Positions 8,803-17,620 of a stretch of 48,922 nt of DNA are shown piece after piece. Source of the DNA: Acidimicrobiales bacterium AG-410-I20 (GTDB taxonomy: Bacteria > Actinomycetota > Acidimicrobiia > Acidimicrobiales > MedAcidi-G1); NCBI GenBank assembly GCA_003215175.1, contig QCKS01000008.1, positions 1-48,922 of the forward strand, in the 5' to 3' direction. The translations under genes and the position numbers were made by a program. How positions within the stretch are numbered: position 1 is the first letter of the stretch; each line of letters begins with the position of its first letter. The notes beneath the pieces were generated by a model, which was not told where the DNA came from, did not search any database, and saw only the letters and a program-made list of their open reading frames with translations.

Positions 8803-9581
8803 ATGAAAAAAGCGCAATAAGCATTAATAGCGTAGACAAAGTCTTCAATGAGGCACGAGAAGATGAAGTAATAGCTTTATCAAATATTGACCTTGATATT
8901 AAAGAAGGAGAGTTTGTCTCGTTGATTGGTCCTTCCGGCTGCGGTAAATCAACGTTGCTCCGCCTAATTGGAGATCTTCTTGAACCAACAAAAGGTTCGG
9001 TAGAAGTATTTGGTAAATCTGCTCATCAAGCTCGGGTAGATCAAGATTACGGAATGGTGTTCCAACATGCCGGGCTCTTTGACTGGCGTCGCGTGTCGGC
9101 AAACATTGAGTTGCCGCTTGAACTACATGGGTGGTCAAAAGCCGATAGGTCAACCCGGTCACAGGAAATGTTGGATCTTGTAAAACTCCCAGATTTCGGC
9201 AGTTATTATCCGCGTCAACTTTCTGGGGGTATGCAGCAGAGAGTTTCTATTGCGCGGGCTCTGTCATTTAAGCCAAAACTTCTTCTCATGGATGAACCAT
9301 TTGGAGCTTTGGATGAAATGACAAGAGAACATATGCAGATTGAATTATTGAGAATCTGGGAAGAAACTGGCACAACTGTGGTTTTCGTAACTCACTCAAT
9401 ACCCGAATCCGCCTTTCTTTCAAACCGTGTAGTTGTGCTTTCTCCTCGGCCAGGACAGGTGCACTCAGTTATTGATGTTGATTTAGGCAAGAGATCAGAA
9501 AGTACTCGGCAAGACTCAAACTTTTTTGCTGCTGCTACTGAAATCCGAGAAGCCCTTCGAGCCGTTGAGGAACAAGAGTGA
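8799..9581 (+). CDS. ABC importer ATPase (SsuB/TauB-like)
   Basis: A 260-residue ATPase that powers the adjacent pair of permeases. Walker A GPSGCGKST is at 44-52, the signature LSGGMQQR at 141-148, Walker B LLLMDEP at 161-167 and the switch His at 199 (VFVTHS). The Q-loop is in MVFQHAGLFDWR, the form usual for the sulfonate/nitrate/taurine and thiamine-precursor importers. Its start overlaps the stop of the first permease, and its own TGA overlaps the GTG start of the second, which points to tightly coupled translation. Confidence 0.92.
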   Translation: MNEKSAISINSVDKVFNEAREDEVIALSNIDLDIKEGEFVSLIGPSGCGKSTLLRLIGDLLEPTKGSVEVFGKSAHQARVDQDYGMVFQHAGLFDWRRVSANIELPLELHGWSKADRSTRSQEMLDLVKLPDFGSYYPRQLSGGMQQRVSIARALSFKPKLLLMDEPFGALDEMTREHMQIELLRIWEETGTTVVFVTHSIPESAFLSNRVVVLSPRPGQVHSVIDVDLGKRSESTRQDSNFFAAATEIREALRAVEEQE

Positions 9582-10378
9582 ATATAGTCAAACTCAAAAG
9601 CCGAGTATCTATTATTTGGCCTCCTCTGGTTATAGGGATTGGCATTCTTGCACTTTGGGAAGGAGCGGTCGTTCTTTTTGAAATACAAGAGTTCCTGTTG
9701 CCAAAACCCTCCTCCATTTGGACAGAGTTACAAAATAATTGGGAGATACTTCGTCATGCCAGTTGGGAAACTGGGAAAATGGCTTTGGGAGGTCTGGCAA
9801 TTGGCATAGTGGCTGGAGTAACTTTTGCCTTTTTCGCAACTTTATTTAGATTCTTAAATGAGGGGCTTACTCCACTTGCCGTGGCAGTTAATGCCACACC
9901 AATCGTTGCGTTAGCTCCAATATTCAACGCTTGGTTCGGAGTAACAGGTTCTGTCAGCAACCAATTAGTAGTAGCAACAGTGGTGTTTTTCCCAGTATTT
10001 ATAAACACCGCAAAAGGACTTACCGAAGTACACGTGAATGAGATTGAACTCATGCGGTCATACGCAGCAGGGGATTGGACAATATTAAAAGAAGTCCGTA
10101 TTCCAAATGCTTTACCGTTTTTCGCAAACGCTCTTCGTGTAGTAGCCCCCTTATCGGTCATCGCCGCCATTGTCGCAGAGTATTTCGGCGGACCTCAGGA
10201 TCGAGTCGGCTATGTAATAACATCAAATGCAGGACTTGCTAGATATGACGTTGCATGGGCTGCTATTGCAGTTGCCTCTGCATTTGGACTATCACTATTT
10301 GTAGGTGCACTTCTCATAGAGAGGGTAAGTACTCCGTGGAAATCGGCGGTACAACTTGAAGAAACAACAAAAAAATAA
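9578..10378 (+). CDS. ABC importer permease, second subunit
   Basis: A membrane permease of 266 residues starting with GTG that overlaps the ATPase stop by 4 nt (GTGA). Hydrophobic segments lie near 14-34, 68-90, 100-125, 128-148 and 220-245. The coupling-loop motif is ELMRSYAAGDWTILKEVRIPNALPF, and VVAPLSVIAAIVAEYFGGPQDRVG matches the same importer branch as the first permease. Two different permease genes imply a heterodimeric channel, which is less common in SsuABC-type systems that use a homodimer but is seen in several pyrimidine and thiamine-precursor importers. Confidence 0.86.
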   Translation: MNIVKLKSRVSIIWPPLVIGIGILALWEGAVVLFEIQEFLLPKPSSIWTELQNNWEILRHASWETGKMALGGLAIGIVAGVTFAFFATLFRFLNEGLTPLAVAVNATPIVALAPIFNAWFGVTGSVSNQLVVATVVFFPVFINTAKGLTEVHVNEIELMRSYAAGDWTILKEVRIPNALPFFANALRVVAPLSVIAAIVAEYFGGPQDRVGYVITSNAGLARYDVAWAAIAVASAFGLSLFVGALLIERVSTPWKSAVQLEETTKK

Positions 10379-10387
10379 GGAGAAACA

Positions 10388-11515
10388 ATGAAACTGAAGA
10401 AAATGATGCGGGCATTCGCATTGTTGACAGCAGTAACACTGTTCATGACCAGTTGCGGTTCAGATGATGAAGCCTCAGTTGGTACAGGGGATTGTGATTC
10501 TGTTGACAGCGTGACATTGCAATTGCAATGGTTTGCTCAGGCTCAGTTTGCTGGCTATTACGCCGCTGAAGATGGGGGAATCTATGACAACTACTGTCTT
10601 GATGTAACCATCATGGAAGGTGGCGTAGATATCGTGCCTCAGCAACAACTTGCGTCAGGAGCAGCTGACTTTGCTGTTTCCTGGGTTCCTAAAGTCCTAG
10701 TCTCAAATGAGCAGGGTATGAACTTAGTGAATGTAGGTCAAGTATTCCAGCGCTCAGGGACGCTTCAAGTCTCTTGGGCCGATTCTGGCATTAACTCACC
10801 AGCTGATATGGCAGGTAAAACTGTTGGTAACTGGGGATGGGGTAACGAGTTCGAACTTCTAGCCGGAGCTCGACAAGCAGGCCTTGATCCAGCTACAGAT
10901 TTCAATTTAGTGCAACAAGGATTTGACATGTTGGGCTTACTTGAAGGCGAGATGGATGCTGTCCAGGCCATGATTTACAACGAGTATGCACAGGTTTTGG
11001 AAGCAATTAATCCAGCAACCGGTGAGCTCTACACAGCCGATGACATGACAGTTATCAACTGGAATGACGAAGGAACAGCGATGCTTCAAGATGCTATCTG
11101 GGCCGATGGTGACCGTTTAGCAAGCGATGAAGCGTATCAAGACATAACTACTCGTTTCGTAGCGGCCTCTCTTGAAGGTTGGGCACACTGTAGAGACCAT
11201 TCAGATGAATGCGTTGAGCATGTGTTGAATAATGGTTCAGCGCTCGGAACTTCACATCAGACTTGGCAGATGAATGAAATTAATGCATTGATCTGGCCAT
11301 CTCCAGATGGGGTCGGCATGATTGATGCTGATCAATGGGCACAAACCATTGACGTAGTTACTAACTATGGCGACCTTGAAGCAGTGCCAGCAGAAGATGC
11401 GTATACCAATGAATACGCAGAAGCTGCAAACGATATTCTTGACTCAAAGGGTATTAGCACTACAGGTAGTGACTGGACAAGAGCCACTGTGACCTTAAAT
11501 GAAGGTGGCGAATAG
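10388..11515 (+). CDS. ABC substrate-binding lipoprotein (NMT1/THI5-like)
   Basis: A solute-binding protein of 375 residues anchored outside the membrane. The signal peptide ends in a lipobox FMTSC with the lipidated Cys at 23, followed by a short acidic linker. The mature part opens with VTLQLQWFAQAQFAGYYAAEDGGIYD, a hallmark of the NMT1/THI5 family that binds pyrimidine-like and related ligands. It is the last gene of the operon, preceded by TAAGGAGAAACA, and is followed by a long hairpin. With the catabolic genes upstream, a pyrimidine, dihydropyrimidine or hydantoin ligand is the best guess; the binding residues cannot be assigned by eye. Confidence 0.88.
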   Translation: MKLKKMMRAFALLTAVTLFMTSCGSDDEASVGTGDCDSVDSVTLQLQWFAQAQFAGYYAAEDGGIYDNYCLDVTIMEGGVDIVPQQQLASGAADFAVSWVPKVLVSNEQGMNLVNVGQVFQRSGTLQVSWADSGINSPADMAGKTVGNWGWGNEFELLAGARQAGLDPATDFNLVQQGFDMLGLLEGEMDAVQAMIYNEYAQVLEAINPATGELYTADDMTVINWNDEGTAMLQDAIWADGDRLASDEAYQDITTRFVAASLEGWAHCRDHSDECVEHVLNNGSALGTSHQTWQMNEINALIWPSPDGVGMIDADQWAQTIDVVTNYGDLEAVPAEDAYTNEYAEAANDILDSKGISTTGSDWTRATVTLNEGGE

Positions 11516-11527
11516 TCATTTTTACTA

Positions 11528-11560
11528 ATAGGGCGGTCAGTTTTTAACTGACCGCCCTAT
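11528..11560. terminator. 15-bp perfect stem-loop after the importer operon
   Basis: Two 15-nt arms, at 11528-11542 and 11546-11560, are exact reverse complements around a TTT loop, with a GC-rich core (GGGCGGTCAG). It begins 12 bp after the stop of the binding-protein gene. No U-tract follows on either strand, so this is not a textbook intrinsic terminator; it may terminate weakly or protect the 3' end of the mRNA. Confidence 0.7.
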
Positions 11561-11613
11561 AGTTCATGTGGTGTTGCCCGCTTCATTTATAGTTTTTATC
11601 CCAAGGAAGAACT

Positions 11614-12216
11614 ATGAATAGGGCAGCAGCGATGGTGAGCTGGCTCGTATTTTTTGGATGCGGGCTCGCTTTGCTATTTTTGGCAGATCTAGGAGTAGGC
11701 CCTTGGGATGTATTACACGATGGCTTAGCTAATCGTTTAGATCGCTCACCTGGAACGATGATCCAAGTCGTAGGGGCGTTATTGCTAGTTCTCCTAGTAT
11801 TTTTCCGTCAGCCCTTAGGCCCAGCGACAATATCAAATGTAATAATTATTGGCTTAGTGGTGAATCTCATTATGGGGTTTGCAGAAACACCTGAATTATT
11901 CGGTATCCGGTTACTCATGGCAATCGCTTCTCCAATTGTGGTCGGATTCGGCTCGATGCTTTATCTTGGCGCAGGGTTAGGAGTCGGACCAAGAGATGGG
12001 TTGATGACCACATTAATTGAACGCGGAATAGGAATCGGAAAAGCAAGGACGTTGATTGAATCAGTTGTATTCGTAGGTGGAGTTTTACTTGGCGGATCCT
12101 ATGGATTAGGAACTCTTATTTTCACTTTTGGAGTTGGCCCCTCTTACCAATTTTTTAAGCATCGAGTTTGGCCGGGATGGCCAGAATCAACCGGGCGTTT
12201 CATTTATCGCCGGTAA
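11614..12216 (+). CDS. YczE/YyaS-type integral membrane protein
   Basis: A 200-residue membrane protein with about five hydrophobic segments and the paired motifs LGVGPWDVLHDG (27-38) and LGVGPRDGLMTT, typical of the YczE family (COG2364) of uncharacterised membrane proteins. Its function is not established. The gene lies 98 bp after the importer operon, beyond the hairpin, and is preceded by AAGGAAGAACT. The MFS gene downstream begins within 45 bp, so the two may be co-transcribed. Confidence 0.75.
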   Translation: MNRAAAMVSWLVFFGCGLALLFLADLGVGPWDVLHDGLANRLDRSPGTMIQVVGALLLVLLVFFRQPLGPATISNVIIIGLVVNLIMGFAETPELFGIRLLMAIASPIVVGFGSMLYLGAGLGVGPRDGLMTTLIERGIGIGKARTLIESVVFVGGVLLGGSYGLGTLIFTFGVGPSYQFFKHRVWPGWPESTGRFIYRR

Positions 12217-12260
12217 CCTCATCTAACCAAACAAGGTTTTTTGCGCCTAACCTGTTCGGA

Positions 12261-13688
12261 ATGTCCCAAAATTCTTTCGAAGAAGATTCTTCAGTTCTCG
12301 AAAAAGTGGACCGGCGTGCTTGGTTAGCTTTGAGTGTTGCAACACTCGCTTCCCTCTTAACGGTTATCGACGTTTCCATAGTTAACGTTGCATTCCCTTC
12401 AATAAAAAGAGACTTAGGAGCTTCTGCTACAGGACTTTCATGGGTTTTGTCTGGTTACTCAGTCTCGTTAGGAGCGTTCTTACTCATTTCTGGCCGTTTA
12501 GCTGATCAAAGAGGACGAAGAAAGTTTTTCTTAATTGGTGTAGCAGTTTTTATGCTTGGGTCATTCTTCTCCGGGATTGCCCCCACTCCGGGACTTCTAA
12601 TTACTGCAAGGATTCTGCAAGGGATTGGATCCTCAATCTTAAGTCCCGCGTCACTTTCAATGGTTCTGCCCGAATTTCCTCCTTCTCGTCATTCGACAGT
12701 AATAGGAATATGGGGCGCATCAGCAGCCCTCGGAGCGGCGGTCGGACCGACAATGGGAGCTATTCTGCTTGATCTACTCAACTGGCGATGGATCTTCTTT
12801 GTTAACGTTCCCGTTGGTCTAGTTATCTTCATACTTACTCCAAGGTTTGTAAAAGAAACCAAAGACCCGAATGCTGAACAGCGATTTGATCTCATCGGTG
12901 TGCCTGCAGGAACGCTTGGAATAGCGCTGATTCTATTAGGTGTAGTTCAGGGGTCAGAGTGGGGGTATGCCTCGCTGACGACAATACTAATTTCCATTAC
13001 AGGTGTTTTATTGTTAGGAGTGCTGATCTATCGGTCCTCAGCGCATCCTTATCCGCTTCTCGACCTAAATTTATTTCGCTTACGACCGTTTTGGTCCGCG
13101 GCGGTAGGCCAAACACTTTTCTCAACAGCATTTATCGCAACTGTTTTATTTAATACTCTTCTCCTTCAAGATCTTTGGGGATGGTCAGCTTTAGCCGCAG
13201 GATTTGGTGTGGTCGCTGGACCTTCTTTGGCAGCAATTTTAGGTGGGCCCGTAGGATCAATTGCCGACAGGGTAGGACATAGAACACTTGTGGTTATTGG
13301 GGGGCTTTCAGGAACTTCCAGCATTGTGTGGCTTTTACTAACTGTGGGAGAAGAAAGTAGTTATTTGACCTCAGTGCTGCCTGCTCACCTTCTACTAGGT
13401 ATCGCGGTAGCTTGTTCGTTCGCAACATTTAGTTCCATGGGTTTGAGACTTGTCCCTGAACATCGATTCGCAACTGCTAGTGCCACACTTCGAACAGGTT
13501 CATCAATAGGTTTTGCGGCAGGAGTGTCGATAGCGGTAACTATTGCGTCAGCAACTGCGAGCAAAGGACAACTTGAATCATTCCAATACGCCTGGATATT
13601 TATGGCATGTACTTTTTTTACCGGGGCACTTTTTTCAAGAATTGCCTGTCCTTCTCGAGAAGAACTTAAACAGGCGAGCCTAAGGTAA
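12261..13688 (+). CDS. MFS drug/solute exporter, DHA2 (EmrB/QacA) family
   Basis: A membrane transporter of about 475 residues with roughly 14 hydrophobic segments, as expected for the DHA2 branch. Motifs include LTVIDVSIVNVAFPSI in the first helix, the conserved loop SGRLADQRGRRKFFLIG and the motif-C-like GAAVGPTMGAILL. A longer frame opens at a TTG at 12168 inside the upstream gene, but the ATG at 12261 places the N-terminus where family members start; its ribosome binding site is weak. The last 23 bp overlap the 3' end of the convergent P450 gene. Substrate unknown; it could export a product or toxic analogue. Confidence 0.85.
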   Translation: MSQNSFEEDSSVLEKVDRRAWLALSVATLASLLTVIDVSIVNVAFPSIKRDLGASATGLSWVLSGYSVSLGAFLLISGRLADQRGRRKFFLIGVAVFMLGSFFSGIAPTPGLLITARILQGIGSSILSPASLSMVLPEFPPSRHSTVIGIWGASAALGAAVGPTMGAILLDLLNWRWIFFVNVPVGLVIFILTPRFVKETKDPNAEQRFDLIGVPAGTLGIALILLGVVQGSEWGYASLTTILISITGVLLLGVLIYRSSAHPYPLLDLNLFRLRPFWSAAVGQTLFSTAFIATVLFNTLLLQDLWGWSALAAGFGVVAGPSLAAILGGPVGSIADRVGHRTLVVIGGLSGTSSIVWLLLTVGEESSYLTSVLPAHLLLGIAVACSFATFSSMGLRLVPEHRFATASATLRTGSSIGFAAGVSIAVTIASATASKGQLESFQYAWIFMACTFFTGALFSRIACPSREELKQASLR

Positions 13689-14892
13689 CAGGAAACGTTT
13701 CACGTCCACGGAGAATGACTCGACCGTTGTAAGTTGGTTCACCATTGAAATCGAGATCTGGGAACCGTCGCACTAAATTAGCGACAGCGATTTCTCCTTC
13801 CATTCTGGCTAGAGCCGCCCCAAGGCAGTGGTGAATACCATTTCCAAAAGAGAGATGTCTTGAGGCATCTTTTCGTCGTACGTCTAATTCGCTGGCAGTA
13901 GGGCCCCAGAAGATTTCATCATGATTTGCGCTACCTAGCGAGGTGAGTATCGTTTCCCCAGCAGCAATTTCAACTCCACCAATGATTGTGTCTTGGGTTA
14001 ATGTTCGTCCTGAATTTTGCACCGGGCTGTCGTAACGGAGAAGTTCGTCAACCATGGTTCCATCAACAGACTCATCTTCTCTGATTATTTGAAGCTGATC
14101 TGGGTTGTTAAGCAAAGCATGAGTTCCGTTTCCGATCAGGTTGACCGTTGTTTCATGCCCAGCGATAAAAAGAAGGCCAGTCATTGAACGCAACTCATCT
14201 TCAGAAAGCCTGTCTTCCTCTTCCTCTGCTTCAATAAGTGCGGTAAGGAGGTCATCCTTAGGGTGTCTTCGCTTGTGGGCAATCGCTTCACCAAGATATT
14301 CGTCCATGTAAACTCCACCTGAGATTGCCTCGTCTACCTCTTCTGGAGTTAAGAAAGGTTCAAGAGTTTTGCTGAGAGCTTGAGACCATTCTCTTACCAT
14401 TGTCATTTCAGTATCAGGCAAGCCAAGCATTTGATGAATAACTGCAAACGGTATAACAAATGCGTACTGACTTATAAGGTCTATTTCTTGAATTTCAACA
14501 AGTTCATCAAGTAACTCATCAACAATGGTCGTGGTTTGCTCGCGCATGCGAGAGATAGCCCTTGGAGTGAATGTACGTTGGACCAGTCCTCTCAAGCGAG
14601 TGTGGTCTGGTGGATCAAGGCCTAAAAGAGAAGGTCCACGGCCTTCGGTTCTTTCCACCAAGACTCTCATATGTTCAGGAGCCTCTGCATTTCGGTTACG
14701 CCGCCCCTGCATTGAAGTAGTGGGGTCGCGGAGAACCTGAAACGCGTCGTCATATCGAGAAACTAATAGAAGATCATTAGCAGTTCGGTGTAGAGGATCT
14801 TCTTTACGTAAGCGTGCATAAGTAGGGTAAGGGTTAATTGCGAAATCTTTGTCAAACGGATTCCAAGTTGGAGCAGTATCTGGATTCGTCAT
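13666..14892 (-). CDS. Cytochrome P450
   Basis: A soluble bacterial P450 of 408 residues. The heme-ligand loop is FGNGIHHCLGAALAR with Cys356, the oxygen-activating I-helix motif is AGHETT (244-249) and the ExxR pair is Glu283/Arg286. It needs a ferredoxin and reductase, neither of which lies next to it. It is the last gene of the minus-strand series fhs, metF-like, P450, 44 bp after the reductase gene, so it may be co-regulated with one-carbon metabolism; an oxidative demethylation role is possible but only inferred. Its 3' end overlaps the MFS gene tail to tail. Confidence 0.92.
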   Translation of the reverse strand: MTNPDTAPTWNPFDKDFAINPYPTYARLRKEDPLHRTANDLLLVSRYDDAFQVLRDPTTSMQGRRNRNAEAPEHMRVLVERTEGRGPSLLGLDPPDHTRLRGLVQRTFTPRAISRMREQTTTIVDELLDELVEIQEIDLISQYAFVIPFAVIHQMLGLPDTEMTMVREWSQALSKTLEPFLTPEEVDEAISGGVYMDEYLGEAIAHKRRHPKDDLLTALIEAEEEEDRLSEDELRSMTGLLFIAGHETTVNLIGNGTHALLNNPDQLQIIREDESVDGTMVDELLRYDSPVQNSGRTLTQDTIIGGVEIAAGETILTSLGSANHDEIFWGPTASELDVRRKDASRHLSFGNGIHHCLGAALARMEGEIAVANLVRRFPDLDFNGEPTYNGRVILRGRETFPVTLGSPV

Positions 14893-14936
14893 ATTTCCAG
14901 CGTATAACTAGATGCGATATCAGGACTAAGCGGAGT

Positions 14937-15797
14937 TTAAGAAGAAAGTTTCTTTATGGCTTTTTGACGCCATTCTTCAGTTGTGTCTACTGAATTGAAA
15001 GTAAAGCAATGAACTCCAGTTATCCCAAGATCTGAAGCATTTCTAGAAAGCGGGGACAGTAACTTATTTGGATCGTATTTCCCTGGTGAAAGGAGGCGCA
15101 AAGCAGTTGCACGGTTCTTCTTAAGAAATCTTGTTGAGTGTCCGATGCCTAAACGTAAAGAAATCGTTAGCAATCTTTTAGTATCAACGGCTCCGGGTAC
15201 ACCTAAATGGCAAGGAAGTGAAATGCCTGCTTTTCTTATTTCGCGTAACCATTCAGCGATTTTTTTTGCATCAAAGCACATTTGGGTAGCGATGTACCCC
15301 TCGTATCCAGCCCCAAGGATAATTTCTTGCTTTTCAAATAGGGCTTGATCGAGAGAACTATTTGGAATGTCGGCATGTCCATCTGGATAAGAACCTATGC
15401 CTATTGTGTCAATATCTGGTTTTCTGGCAACTAGTGCTTGAAGAAAACTCGGAGCATCGTAAAACGGACCTCTTTGATCAGCGTCTCCTCCGATCACAAA
15501 GATTTTTCGGATACCCAGCTTATGTACACGATCGATAATCGAGTCAACATGCTCTTCGCTTTCAACCATACGAGCAGCAAAATGCGGGATAGTTATGTGT
15601 CCATCGGCTGAGAAGCTTTCACAAAGATCAAGTGTGTCATCAATGGTTTTTGCTGGTGAACAGGTAACCGACATTGTCGAATTTTGTGGAAGAAATTTTG
15701 CTTGATCATGAACGTTCTTGAGTGGGATCAACTCATAAGTCATCCCTTCCAGTAGTTGCTGCTGGATTTTTTTATCGGGACGGTTATTTTCAAACAT
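14937..15797 (-). CDS. metF: Methylenetetrahydrofolate reductase-like protein
   Basis: A 286-residue member of the MTHFR/FAD-linked reductase family, which interconverts 5-methyl-THF and 5,10-methylene-THF. Supporting segments are MSVTCSP near 43-49, HFAARMV, IFVIGGDADQRG, the TIGIGSYPDGH loop and AGAEGY-like GAGYEGYIATQMCFD (with the conserved TQMCFD). The C-terminus is shorter and more divergent than E. coli MetF. It lies 9 bp downstream of formate-THF ligase. In this cluster the enzyme is likely to run in the oxidising direction, taking methyl groups loaded by the corrinoid system towards methylene-THF; electron acceptor unknown. Confidence 0.8.
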   Translation of the reverse strand: MFENNRPDKKIQQQLLEGMTYELIPLKNVHDQAKFLPQNSTMSVTCSPAKTIDDTLDLCESFSADGHITIPHFAARMVESEEHVDSIIDRVHKLGIRKIFVIGGDADQRGPFYDAPSFLQALVARKPDIDTIGIGSYPDGHADIPNSSLDQALFEKQEIILGAGYEGYIATQMCFDAKKIAEWLREIRKAGISLPCHLGVPGAVDTKRLLTISLRLGIGHSTRFLKKNRATALRLLSPGKYDPNKLLSPLSRNASDLGITGVHCFTFNSVDTTEEWRQKAIKKLSS

Positions 15798-15806
15798 TGC
15801 TAAACC

Positions 15807-17504
15807 TTAACTAAGTCCAACTATTTCACCAGATTCATCAATATCGATAGAAGCTGCTGCTGGTTTTGCGCCTAAGCCCGGCATTGTTCTCATATCTCCA
15901 CAAATTGGGTAAACAAAACCCGCTCCAACTGAAGCTCGAACTTCTCTAACTGGAAGCGTCCAGCCAGTTGGCGCTCCTTTAAGTGAAGAGTCGGAACTAA
16001 TTGACAGGTGAGTCTTGGCGATGCAGACCGGGAGGTCGCCAAACCCATTTGCTTCGTAGGTATCAATCTGTTTATTTGCTTGGGTTGAGAAACTCACTCC
16101 ATCGGCGCCGTAAATTTTTTGGGCGATTATTTGAACTTTGTCCCTTAATGGCATTTCGTCGGGGTAGAGCACTTTGAATTCAGACGGTTCTTCTGCTGCC
16201 TCAGTTATTGCCTCTGCAAGTACAGCGGCTCCTTTCCCTCCCTCGGCAAAGTGAGTCGTTGTTGCCACTCGTGCACCGTATTCTTCGGCAATTTCTTCGA
16301 TGGCTTTTATGTCTCCATCATGGTCTCCAGGAAAAACATTTATTGCTACGACTGGGGAGACACCGTGGATCTGCATATTCTCAAGTTGTTTCCTTAGGTT
16401 GGCTCCACCTTCATGAACTTCGTCAGGATTTTCTTTAAGGATTTCTTCTGGCAAGGGTTTTCCGGCAACAATTTTATGGTTTCCAGAGTGCGCTTTAAGG
16501 CCACGCACAGTTGCGACAAGTACGGCGGCATCTGGGCTTAGACCTGAATAGCGGCATTTAATGTTGAAAAAACGCTCAGCTCCCATGTCTGCTCCGAACC
16601 CTGCTTCGGTTAGAAGGAAGTCTCCGGTGTGGATGCCTATTTGGTCGGCAACGATAGAAGAGTTTCCCGTAGCGATATTCCCAAATGGTCCACAATGAAC
16701 GAGCGCTGGGGTGCCTTCAAGGGTTTGCATTAGGTTTGGTTTTATAGCCTCACGCAAGATGACTGTCATGGCTCCAGCCACCTCAAGATCTTCTGCAGTA
16801 ACTGGGCCCCCTGATTTGTCGTAACCTACAACTATTCGTCCCATTCTCTCTCGGAGATCCTTTAGAGAGGTGCAGAGAGCGAGAGCAGCCATGACCTCAG
16901 AAGCAGCAGTGATGTCGAATCCAGTTTCTCGAGGGACTCCGTCAAGCCGTCCACCCAAGCCAACAATCACATTTCGAAGCGCACGTTCGTTGATGTCAAG
17001 CACTCTTCTCCAAGTAATGTTGTTCAGATCTAAGTTGGATTTATTCCCATGAAATAAATGCGCATCTAACATCGCAGAGCACATGTTGTGAGCTGCAGTA
17101 ACTGCATGCATGTCACCAGTTAAATGAAGATTGAGCAACTCCATTGGTACCACTTGGCTGTAGCCGCCTCCTGCGGCTCCACCTTTTATTCCAAAAGTAG
17201 GACCCATTGATGGTTGACGTATTGCGATCGTCGCCTTTTTACCGATATGGCTGAACCCTTGACCTAAACCGACAACAGTGGTGGTTTTGCCTTCTCCAAG
17301 CGGAGTTGGAGTGATAGCTGATACAACCACGTACCGGGCCTTGTCCCGGTTACTCATAGCTTCGATCGCTTCAAGTTTTATTTTTGCTGCGCCTTCTCCA
17401 TAGAGCTCAAGGTGCTCGCTAGAAATTCCAGCGTCAGAAGCAACCTCGCTTAGCGGTCGAAGTTTTGCAGATCGAGCTATTTCTAAATCAGAAGGGAACG
17501 ACAC
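15807..17504 (-). CDS. fhs: Formate-tetrahydrofolate ligase
   Basis: A full-length enzyme of 565 residues that interconverts formate plus ATP plus THF with 10-formyl-THF and ADP. The P-loop-like motif TPLGEGKTT (67-75), the PSMGPTFGIKGGAAGGGYSQV signature (98-117) and NLHLTGDMHA are diagnostic. In a catabolic context the reverse reaction would yield ATP and formate, which the formate dehydrogenase encoded 20 kb away can oxidise. The start is GTG at 17504, supported by TAGGAG eight bases upstream; a nearby ATG is out of frame. A TTCCC-GGGAA palindrome at 17598-17614 lies about 100 bp before the start. Confidence 0.96.
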   Translation of the reverse strand: MSFPSDLEIARSAKLRPLSEVASDAGISSEHLELYGEGAAKIKLEAIEAMSNRDKARYVVVSAITPTPLGEGKTTTVVGLGQGFSHIGKKATIAIRQPSMGPTFGIKGGAAGGGYSQVVPMELLNLHLTGDMHAVTAAHNMCSAMLDAHLFHGNKSNLDLNNITWRRVLDINERALRNVIVGLGGRLDGVPRETGFDITAASEVMAALALCTSLKDLRERMGRIVVGYDKSGGPVTAEDLEVAGAMTVILREAIKPNLMQTLEGTPALVHCGPFGNIATGNSSIVADQIGIHTGDFLLTEAGFGADMGAERFFNIKCRYSGLSPDAAVLVATVRGLKAHSGNHKIVAGKPLPEEILKENPDEVHEGGANLRKQLENMQIHGVSPVVAINVFPGDHDGDIKAIEEIAEEYGARVATTTHFAEGGKGAAVLAEAITEAAEEPSEFKVLYPDEMPLRDKVQIIAQKIYGADGVSFSTQANKQIDTYEANGFGDLPVCIAKTHLSISSDSSLKGAPTGWTLPVREVRASVGAGFVYPICGDMRTMPGLGAKPAAASIDIDESGEIVGLS

Positions 17505-17597
17505 AGTTCCATCTCCTACTTCTCTAAAGATGCATGTTTTTAAGTCAGATGCAGTTTATTTCCAACTACAAAGAGTTTACTACTATGCGGGATGGAC

Positions 17598-17614
17598 TTC
17601 CCGTATTGTGGGAA
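17598..17614. promoter_or_regulatory. Palindromic operator candidate 1 (before fhs)
   Basis: TTCCCGTATTGTGGGAA, with 5-bp perfect arms around a 7-bp centre. It lies between the 3' end of the MttB-family gene and the fhs start. It is nearly identical, flanks included, to the site at 23966-23982 before iclR. Its centre is 102 bp from the fhs start codon, similar to the 92 bp of the site before the corrinoid gene. Confidence 0.7.
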
Positions 17615-17620
17615 ATAAGT

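Noticed and set aside
12168-12260. Longer N-terminus for the MFS transporter
   Set aside because: It needs a TTG start inside the upstream gene and adds 31 residues with no family similarity; the ATG at 12261 gives a normal N-terminus.
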